Source: Toxorhynchites rutilus septentrionalis
Taxonomy: Eukaryota > Arthropoda > Insecta > Diptera > Culicidae
Assembly: GCF_029784135.1 (NCBI RefSeq)
Contig: NC_073745.1
Span: 280,709,803 to 280,773,802 of the forward strand
DNA length: 64,000 nucleotides
Direction: 5' to 3'
Part shown: in pieces, positions 57,301-64,000 of the stretch
Position numbering within the stretch: position 1 is the stretch's first letter
Layout: each line of letters begins with the position of its first letter
Made by a program: the position numbers and the translations under genes
Notes under the pieces: generated by a model
Seen by the model: only the letters and a program-made list of their open reading frames with translations
Told to the model about the DNA's origin: nothing
The model's database searches: none

Positions 57301-58881
57301 ATCGTTTTCAGTTTTACATTATTTTTTTTTCAAAATTTGCACCATTAAAAAGATTTTTTGCATTAAAGAATGTTTTTAGCGCGATAAAATATTATATGTA
57401 TTTTTATGTGTTTTTCAATATTGAACGCTTTTCCAATCAAGATTATCTCGAAGATTGAATCAATCGTCTTGACTTGTCAATCGTTGACCGAGTCTTCACA
57501 TTTACTTTACAATGTTATCATATTAGCTGAGAGAGAGATTCCATACCAAATCCATACACTTTCAAGAATGAGTGTTTCTCAAATATTTTATGGTATTCAT
57601 AACGAACCCGTTCTATTGTCATTAGTTCTATTGTTAGTAAAATAATCTTTGGATAAAACTGTTTTTATTCCTCTTCTGCAACTTTTTGCCTGAAAAATCA
57701 AATAAAAATTTGTCCAGATCAAATCCTCCTGTTAATACCAAAGTTCCAAGGAGATGGGAACTTTTGAAATGGTTTTCCAAAATAAGATTTCATAAAAAAT
57801 ATATTATTATGATTTCATTTCGCTGAATTATGTAATCTTTTTGGATTCTATTTTGTAATGCAATGTAATGTTTGTAATCTTCATGCCTTTCATTGACACT
57901 TTACGTGAGTATGCTGGAAATAAATTTATCGAAGAAAACATTCCAAATCCCGTGCTTTTATTACTTACATTCAAATCCGCCATTTCTCCAAGCCATTTGT
58001 TGTGCACGTTCGGTATGGAAGATGACTGCTAATGGAACTCCTAATTACAGCGGAGAACTCACAAACATGACAATCAAGTGATCAGTTGAAAAACGTAACC
58101 ATTTTCGTGGAGGCTGCTTTGTACTCCGCACCACAAGCTGGTCGATCACAATTTGCTTGCCCTAATGCTCTCTGGAGCCAGCCTCTAATTAGAATACAAT
58201 TAGCCCCACGATGGGACCGTTACGCCCCCATTCATATTGTAGACTTGTGCTGGAAAAAATAAATGTAAAAACAACTCAAGTGAACTGCAATTACCCGTGG
58301 ATCGACAGCCCACCGCGCCGCGGTCCTCCTCGCAAATGTACAGACTCGCAAATTAAGATATTTTCTCTCTCTCTTGATTTCTTTGCCACATTCTAGGAGA
58401 ACAAAAAGTTTCTCACCCCATTCCTGGCGCTGTTCATCACCGATGGGGCGGTTGTGATCTTGCAGGAGATTGTGAACCTCTGCACCGGAAGGGGATCCGA
58501 GCTGGCCACCATCGAGCCCCGCCAGCTGGTCGTCATGATCCGTAAGTATTTCGTCACCGGAGCGCGCTCCAGTGGACCGATTACCAATGGTGCATGGTTG
58601 GATAATTTTGTTGAATGTTTTTCAAAACATTTGCTTCAATTCTCAAGGTCATGAAAAAATCACTGAATTGGAAAATGTTTTCTTTCTCTTTCTTCCATAC
58701 CAAAGTGGTCAACGTGTACGTGTTGGTCAGTTTAATCATCCTGTATCGGATGTTCGCCAAAGGACCTCTACCGAGCAATCAGAACAGCTTCGTACGATTC
58801 GATAACGAGCGGGACATCGAAAGTCAAGTGCCGGCGCCTATCGGCCCCCAGAGCCAGCAGCAGCAGCAGATTCGCAGCTAG
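48214..58881 (+). CDS. Gene C: small four-pass membrane protein (192 aa, four exons, 9.8-kb intron)
   Basis: The exons are 48214-48379, 48537-48628, 58397-58541 and 58706-58881; joined they give 579 nt ending in TAG, phases 1, 0, 1, all GT-AG. The first ATG in frame is chosen; ATGs at 48220 and 48238 are alternatives. KFHGYFI (18-24) starts TM1 (about 20-41). An acidic loop (HEEPF, IIEEEYE) follows. TM2 is at about 66-85, TM3 92-109 and TM4 129-151. The family motif F-L-T-P-F...T-D is at 91-102. The TM3-TM4 loop is longer than in gene A. The hydrophilic tail of about 40 residues has a Pro/Gln-rich end with five Gln. Function unknown; closest in this window to gene A. Confidence 0.85.
48537..48628 (+). 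CDS. Gene C exon 2 (92 bp)
   Basis: Opens after CGTTGCAG, closes at AAG|GTAAGA. Encodes YEPVHKYP, then TM2, ending in IGVYK. Confidence 0.88.
48629..50976. other. Intron 2 of gene C, first part; no gene recognised
   Basis: Plus-strand ORFs at 49031-49366 and 49791-49991 are open but have no recognisable domain and no splice context. A (GGAA)n run lies at 50212-50224 beside a phrase common in dispersed repeats. Confidence 0.35.
50977..52521. mobile_element. TA-flanked TIR element, 1.5 kb
   Basis: Left end GGGTAGAAGTACC and inverted right end GGGTGAGTGTACC, with TA at both flanks (50975-50976 and 52522-52523). Repeated internal phrases such as TATTATGGTTGTA on the left and the inverse CCATAATAGGTACAC on the right support a foldback structure. 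It carries the 3' half of a Tc1-like MITE at about 51920-52141. No transposase. Confidence 0.55.
51920..52141 (-). mobile_element. Half of a Tc1-like MITE
   Basis: Matches the right arm of the element at 61088-61729 (phrases CACCTACACATAAAAAGATA, ATGCGTTG, AAAATCACTCAAAA, and the end CCGTCGAGTG before TA). The left arm is missing. Confidence 0.6.
52491..52660 (+). repeat. Perfect 85-bp tandem duplication
   Basis: 52491-52575 and 52576-52660 are identical by eye. Each includes the right terminus of the TIR element above and about 50 bases of its flank. Confidence 0.93.
52661..53037. other. Intron 2 of gene C; nothing recognised
   Basis: A plus-strand ORF at 52689-52976 has no protein-like features. 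Confidence 0.35.
53038..53720 (+). repeat. Tandem array, five units of about 141-153 bp
   Basis: Units start at 53038, 53181, 53334, 53481 and 53622 with (A/T)AATTTGGTTTxATTTGCTTG. Each contains CTCGAGTAATGCAGAAATTT, a TTTCATTTGTATGGCAGCCC block, a variable C/G-rich stretch, and ACATTTATTGCACCCT. Reverse-orientation units occur at 11246-11560. Confidence 0.88.
53721..53877 (+). repeat. Conserved tail of the array and (ACAG)n microsatellite
   Basis: After the last unit the sequence reads through CCAATTTTCATGTCGATCGG into an ACAG/AAAG run at 53815-53856, then AT-rich sequence. This order looks like the 3' end of a mobile element with a simple-repeat tail. The mariner is inserted in the AT run. 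Confidence 0.65.
53878..55181 (+). mobile_element. mariner element, near full length (about 1.3 kb)
   Basis: Ends TTGGGTTGGGGGAAAAA and the inverse (AAGGGTTGGGGAAAAAG), flanked by TA. The length matches a complete mariner. A G-run (13-14 G) at about 55026-55039 lies near the 3' end. Confidence 0.85.
54062..55110 (+). pseudogene. mariner transposase, full span, inactivated
   Basis: From MESTKK at 54063, the reading passes through a HTH region (KATEKIRVVHGPDTVTIRTA, QRWFDRVRSG, then GRPIV), the linker HVSTRSIGQELGIDHKTVWN, the catalytic part CDEKWITYDN (first Asp, 54519), SWSKRGEP, CVWWDWKG, a QDN-type block (about 54793) and APSDYHLF (about 54890-54915), then a degraded end. All three catalytic Asp codons persist but in different frames. 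Stops occur at about 54294 and 54735, and there are several one-base shifts. Confidence 0.85.
55182..58396. other. Intron 2 of gene C, last part; possible pogo-like MITE
   Basis: Inverted phrases CACTAACTGGGCGAAAAGGG (about 55846) and CGTTCGCCCAGTTAAACAGC (about 56203), each near a CCAGTTA motif, suggest a short TIR element at about 55837-56262, unproven. The rest is AT-rich with unsupported ORFs. Base composition becomes more balanced from about 58000 towards the exon 3 acceptor. Confidence 0.35.
58397..58541 (+). CDS. Gene C exon 3
   Basis: Opens after CACATTCTAG with ENKKFLTPF, closes at ATCC|GTAAGT, phase 1. Contains TM3 and the start of TM4. Confidence 0.85.
58706..58881 (+). CDS. Gene C exon 4 and stop
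   Basis: Opens after CATACCAAAG (a weak acceptor, T-rich tract just upstream). Encodes the rest of TM4 and the C-terminal tail with QSQQQQQ, with stop TAG at 58879-58881. Confidence 0.83.
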
Positions 58882-59020
58882 TGTTTCAACTTAATCGTAG
58901 AAATGGTTTTAGTCTTAAAGATTGTTTGTTTTTGCCAGTAATCGATGATCTGGCGCGAAGCTGTGTTATACTTTTAAAAAACATTGTTACATCGAATGAA
59001 TGGTTTGTGAATGTACATAT

Positions 59021-59370
59021 CTAATTGAATGATGGCAATGAAGAGAGAAGGGAAAGAGAGATGAAACTTTCGAAGCACTTTTTATTGACCGCATCCATCC
59101 ACCGCCCGGCAGCTGACGGCACCACGGCACTGTCCGGCGGCCTCAGTCGATCGGCTGGTTGTGGCGAAACGGTAGCAGTTTGATTGGTGTGTGTGTGGGG
59201 AAGGTTTGTGGAGAAAGGTGAACCCGGGCGGGGAACCGAAGGTAAATTGGATAATAAGTTTCGTTGGCAAACGGAGCGCGCCCGAGAACCGGCAGCCATT
59301 TGGCAAGCGAAGGATCAATGGCGCAAATGTTTCGAGTGTTTCGAGCGATTGCGATTGAAACGGAGCTGAG
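59021..59370 (-). other. GC-rich island with a minus-strand AATAAA
   Basis: This segment is much richer in G+C than its surroundings. On the minus strand it has CAATAAAAAGTGC at about 59077-59090, fitting the 3' end of a minus-strand transcript, and open frames with no recognisable domain. It could be an untranslated exon of a convergent gene, possibly the one represented by the poly-Q exon, or just unique conserved DNA. Confidence 0.3.
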
Positions 59371-60547
59371 AAGTTAAATGGATACGACGACCAGCGGCTG
59401 AAGAATTGTGTACCTTTCTTTAGATGTATTGAATAATGCTCCGGACTCAGCGGCTGATGGAGATGCGATTAAATTCTCGACACGCTCTCAACTAATTGTT
59501 TGAAATAGCTCATTAACCCTTTCAAGACTGTTTGGGTATATACATCCCAGTTAAGTTGATTTGTAGATGCTAGCTATCAATCTCTTAGAAAATGTTGCAC
59601 ATTGCTTATTTGTGAATGTGTCTTGTTCCATTGTTCCATTCCTGAAAATCCAGTAACACAATTTCTTGTTGTCAAAACGTTTGTTATGAGTGAAATATCA
59701 TTGTAACAACGTTATAATTTCATCTTCAGGAAGTGAATCGTTTGTTGAACCCTTGTACAACTTGTTCAAAGAGAGCAGAAGGTTTCATTACTATGCTGAG
59801 TATCCTATGAAATGTAAGTAAACCAAGAGGTAGGCTCGATGTTATAAATTTTGGATTCGGATCGAGTGAGAATCGATATTCTAAGTTGAAGCGTTCATAG
59901 TTATAACAGCTCACTTTTCCGTTGTTAACCATGAAACAACGGAAGAAGTTCGTGACTTTTGGTGGTAGCTGAGAAACTGATTTTTGCGATGATAATGATA
60001 AAATTGAGTGAAAAACACAATCATAATCATCAAATTGATGTACCACTTAACATTAATTTGACAACATAATACTAATGACGAATTTCATGCCAACACGACT
60101 TAAGAGTTGGCAGCACCATATCAGATAGCAGTGAAACGTTGTGGGACATGGGACTTTGAAGCAACTGTGTATACTTGAATCTTAAAAAAATATTACTACT
60201 TTTTGAAAAGGGCCAAAAAAATTTTTCTTGATTTAAAAAAAATATAACTTAAAAACTATAATACCTACAAAATTATGGTCAAATGCTGAAATGTAGTAAA
60301 TTGTTGGAAATTTCATAAAAAAATGCCAAAATTTATTTTGGCATTTTTTTATTTATTTTGAAAAAAATATTGCTGAAGAAAAAGATTATTTAAAAAATTC
60401 ATTTTTCTCAAAAATGTATCTTTTCAAAATTCTAAAAATAAATGGAAGAATTTCCAACAAAGTTTTCGACCTTATTAAAATATGAACTTTCGTTCACGAC
60501 ATCAATTTTTTATCTATTATAGTTTGTGAAATATAAAGCATTTTTGT
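59371..60547. other. Intergenic; nothing recognised
   Basis: AT-rich, with the phrase AAATGCCAAAATTTATTTTGGCATTTTT forming a hairpin at about 60322-60350. No ORF with domain features. Confidence 0.4.
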
Positions 60548-60555
60548 ATGAAGAC

Positions 60556-62192
60556 CAGGGTTACCATATCTACAGAATAATCTGTATTTATACAGGTTTA
60601 TCATACTTTTTAAAACCAAGATTCTGTAGATACAGATTACAGATTTTTTTTTGTTTTCGTACAGATTTACAAATTTTTCAAAATAACGATCCAATATTAG
60701 TTATGGCTTGATCTAAATAATATTTTTTCCCAACTCAACAATTTTATTCATATAACATTTGAATCAGTCTGAATGAGATTAATTTTGGCATTCATATGTA
60801 GCGTGTAGTACTGCTTCCTCATGTTCAATCTAAGGCGAAAAGATGCAAAAGTCTGCGTCATCGGCTAGCTTAACAATAAATAAATAACACTGTTTATATT
60901 TTTCTTTATAAAGCACAGTGAATACGAATTTTTAGGTGGGTGCCATAAAAATCGTCAAATTCATAATAACTATGCCAATGAATGATATTTAACCTAAGAT
61001 TATGTTTCAAGATTGAACTTCCTTTGGGGTCGAATTAAATTTCGAAATGTGTACTGGTCGCGAATTTTATGTTATGTTTTAAAAATACACTCGATAAAAA
61101 AATTAGAGGAACAGAATGCGAAGTTGGAAATTTTAAGTGATTGTTGACATGCTGTATCTTCGTGAAAAATAAACGCATATCGATGGGATGCACATCATTT
61201 CAAAGCTACAACGTTCAGGTATTAGAATATTTTTTGTACATATTTTTATCTTGATGTGTGTAGGTATGGTGGGCAACAATATCGGGGAGAAATGAAAAAT
61301 CGATTTTCCTTTTTTTGTAAAGCACTATGAAAATCCTTTATTCAAATCGATACAAAAAATTTAAATAATTTTAAATATCTCTGTGTGGAAAGGTCCTTCA
61401 GAAACGTTCTTAAAACCAGAAAAAAGCTGATTGATGAGGTTAATTGGATTTGCTGTTGAGTTGGTTGGCAAAAAATTGTGTTAGTTCACAATATTTTTGA
61501 AAAAAATGGAAAATCGATTTTTCATTTCTTCCCGATATTGTTGCCCACCATACCTACACGCATCAAGATAAAAATATGTACAAAAAATATTCTAATACCT
61601 GAACGTTGTAGCTTCAAAATTATGCGTCTCCCATCATTATGCGTTGATTTTTCACGAAGATACAGCATGTCAAAAATCACTCAAAATTTCCGACTTTGCA
61701 CTCTGTTCCTCTTTTTTTTTTGTCTGGTGTAGTTACTATAATTCTTCTTCGTGTAAAATCGTTTGCATGTATCACAAAATAATTTCCCTTAAAAGATAAA
61801 TAAAAGATCTTAAAAGAAAGATTAATCTTTCTGTTTGAACATACAGAACCATGCTCTTTACATAAGCACAGTATCGCAATACATGGAGTTTTCCATTAAT
61901 CCTTTCCTCTAGCATGGATGACAACTTTTGTTTTTACTGAGTAACGTTATACTTTGCTCCTAATAAAATCGTTGTGGTTCGTGAATAAGTTCACAAGACA
62001 TTAAAATTCGTTTAGAAAAAGGGTGAACTGATACATTGTAGGATAAATTATAACCTTTTTTGCTTTCAGCCACCAAGCAGACAAACGACTGCAAAAGGGT
62101 TGATACAGATTTAGATACAGACTTTCTAGGAAAAACACAGATAAAAAGATTGTTTAGAGACCAAAAAGACAGATTTTATTATGGCAACCCTG
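60556..62192. mobile_element. hAT-like element, 1.6 kb, with 8-bp TSD
   Basis: Ends CAGGGTTACCATA and the inverse CAGGGTTGCCATA, flanked by ATGAAGAC (60548-60555) and ATGAAAAC (62193-62200), a 7/8 match. Sub-terminal sequences at both ends are full of ACAGAT/ATCTGT motifs. No hAT transposase is seen. It contains the nested Tc1-like MITE. Confidence 0.78.
61088..61729. mobile_element. Tc1-like MITE, 642 bp, TA-flanked
   Basis: Ends CACTCGATAAAAAAATTAGA and the inverse CACCAGACAAAAAAAAAAGA, each followed by GGAACAGA. TA flanks both sides (61086-61087 and 61730-61731). Arms are about 230 bp, including TATGGTGGGCAACAATATCG in inverted copies. The CACTxGACAAAA...GGAACAG end is typical of insect Tc1-like elements. 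It is inserted inside the hAT-like element. Confidence 0.82.
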
Positions 62193-62639
62193 ATGAAAAC
62201 TCCTTAACATTAGAAAGAATGAAACTTTATATATACTTAGATTGCCCAAAAGCAGTCCAAATGACTGCTTTGCGAAAGAATAAATAATATGTAAAGAAAT
62301 TGGTTTTCAACAAATTTTCAATATTTTTTTATATTGTTTACAGTTAAATGATAAGTTGTTAGTAAATATCAACAATGAGAAAAACATTTCACTTGGAAAG
62401 AAATTATGCATTATTATTTGTACATTTTTTTACAAAGGAAAGTGGAAATCTTTTTATGTGTTTTATGTTAATCTTCCGCAAGAATACTTTTGACATTTTT
62501 TTATGATTATCATTTGTATTTTTGTTTTATAGTTGCAGCAAAGTCGTATTTGACAAATTTAGCGTTTGTTAGAATGGTTTACATCTGATAATTTTGCAGT
62601 TGATATTTGTGCGTCTTTATATTCAGATGAATTTTTCTG

Positions 62640-63260
62640 TCTTGCTGCTTTGTATTCGGTAAAAAACTGTTCTGCAAATTGAAACAAGAACTCTTTCCGG
62701 TTTATTTGTCATATACAGTATAAACCTGCACTTGGCCTATGACGGAAATAATTGTTCATCAATTGTTCTATTTAAGTCGATAGCACGCCTGACTATTTTC
62801 CGAAACCGAGGCGAATTTATTTGTTTGTAGGTGTCTACTTTTTTAGTTATTTTGTCAAACCGAAGAAATCATAGGGTTTGCTAGAACCTTCCTGTGCCAT
62901 AATTTTTCTAAAACATGGGATCCCGCTTTGGTAAGTAGAAATAAACCAGATTTATTATGTTATACCTTGTATGTTCCACGAGCATATAAAATCCCAATAT
63001 ATGCATGTATTTCCGGTATTACAGTTGTTGTTCCTCGAGATTCGGCAGCCTTCTTCTGCTGTGCACTTTCTATTATGTTTGATAATATTGTTATCTATTA
63101 TCAACGAGAAAGCACTGATAATATTATCTGACATAATGTTCTTTCTTGCGCAGCCTGACGACCCTTTTACACTCTTGAAAGTAGATGGCAGCCTTCCAGG
63201 AATATCACCTTCGTCAAATTTTTACCACGCAATACCGTCGGTTTTGGTACTCTGAAAGTT
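62640..63260 (-). pseudogene. piggyBac-like transposase relic
   Basis: On the minus strand, from high to low coordinates, frames give PEIHAYIGILYARGTYKV (start of the DDE_Tnp_1_7-type domain), SGLFLLTKAGSH, then LQTNKFASVSE and DEQLFPS-stop-AKCRFILYMTNKPERV. The last block matches the piggyBac signature DEQLxPxKxRCxFxQYMxxKP. There are several frameshifts and stops, and no C-terminal part beyond about 62640. TTAA-flanked ends were not found. Confidence 0.75.
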
Positions 63261-63519
63261 TTTTGTTTTAGATGTTTCTGCTTTAGAGTCTGAACTTACT
63301 TAGTATCCTATACCTTTTTTTTGAGCATATTGATGACACTTTCAAGTTCATCATTGGTGATCGACTATTCAACGTTATCTTCAGTATCAAATGTTTCACT
63401 TTGGCTTTACAGAAATTGAAACTTATCAAGTGTACGCCCAAGTCCACAATTTATATTTCATTCTTTGATCAAAATTTTGTAGATCTTATAGTTTTTAAAT
63501 TAAGATTTTTAGAAAAAAA
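63261..63519. other. Possible N-terminal part of the piggyBac relic
   Basis: On the minus strand 63310-63420 gives an acidic piece (ETFDTEDNVE, NDELESVI) like the acidic N-termini of piggyBac transposases. Too short for a firm call. Confidence 0.3.
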
Positions 63520-64000
63520 GTTGGAAAAAAACCCGGTTTTTGGAATTTGAGCGGTTTTTTTACGCGGTTTTCGGAATTTACGCTTTTTTTACGCGTATTT
63601 CGATATTTACGGTTTTTCTACGCGGATATCGATACTTACGCAGTTATTTTACGCGGCACATATCAACCGCGTAAAAATTCAATATGTTAATTAATGTGAC
63701 TTTCCACGAAATGAGTTTGTGTTGTATTGCTGATTAGTAACTGAGAAATAAAAAGAGATACAGATATCATAATTGTAGCACGCATAAAAATTCAGTTAAT
63801 CAATGGTTAGAATATGGGTTGCATTTTTAACTAATAATTCACTGTTTGTTAGATTTTTACACGGATTTTGAAAACTACCCGGTTTATTTTTACGCGAATT
63901 TTGGAATTTGCGTGGTTTTTTTTCACACGGATTTTGGAATTAACGCGGTTTTTGTTTACGTGGCACGTATCTCCCGCGTAAAAAGCGACTCCAGTGTATA
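63520..64000 (-). repeat. Minisatellite of TTTTTACGCGG units at a repeat terminus
   Basis: Two blocks (63528-63680 and 63855-63990) repeat a 20-30 bp unit of the type ACGCGGTTTTCGGAATTT. Each block ends with a GCGGCAC(A/G)TAT...CCGCGTAAAA phrase. The window ends in TACACTGGAG(inverse), which looks like the terminus of a mobile element. Confidence 0.7.

Noticed and set aside
62060..62287. Plus-strand ORF of 75 codons with lysine-rich sequence
   Set aside because: It spans the hAT-like terminus and its target duplication, so it is a chance frame.

Overview
The window looks like insect genomic DNA, most likely from a culicid (mosquito) such as an Aedes-like culicine. This rests on small split genes with GT-AG introns, an AT-rich background packed with Tc1/mariner, hAT, Tigger-like and piggyBac relics, tRNA-derived SINEs with a GAA-repeat tail, and many foldback MITEs. 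No bacterial or viral genome organisation is seen. The species was not established.

The main genes are three plus-strand paralogues of a small four-pass membrane protein family. Gene A is 9442-17335 (158 aa), gene B is 25461-26261 (about 170 aa) and gene C is 48214-58881 (192 aa). Each has four coding exons. Exon 2 is exactly 92 bp in all three, the intron phases are 1, 0, 1, and exon 3 always opens just after a Lys codon and encodes an L-x-P-F...D motif. Genes A and C also share the block KFHGYFI at the start of TM1. They form a tandem array from old duplications. Gene B has stayed compact (about 0.8 kb), while intron 2 of A (7.3 kb) and of C (9.8 kb) has been filled by transposons. I do not recognise a proven function; small insect tetraspan families (LAPTM-like or DUF4728-like) are possible homologues by inference only.

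At the left edge (1-323, minus strand) there is one exon of an unrelated poly-Q protein. Its upstream exons must lie to the right, so the cluster may sit next to or inside that gene's intron.

Most of the rest is mobile DNA. It includes a foldback composite (4965-7556), a Tigger-like pair (12388-12941 and 32911-33395), a 1.1-kb foldback element (17728-18839), an IS630/Tc1-type transposase relic (21535-22250), a hAT element with a perfect 8-bp target duplication (22467-23216), and a non-LTR retrotransposon interrupted by a SINE (23943-25240). Further right are a TA-flanked element carrying a transposase relic that is itself broken by a 156-bp MITE (28676-30273), a second relic of IS630/Tc1-type transposase (37600-38085), a Jockey-type reverse transcriptase (39740-40822), nested hAT elements (42365-43030), two mariners (43694-44514 and 53878-55181), a second RT relic (46127-46900), a hAT-like element with a nested Tc1-like MITE (60556-62192), and a piggyBac-like relic (62640-63260). 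Several tandem arrays lie between them. Apart from the three membrane-protein genes and the poly-Q exon, no intact host gene could be supported.
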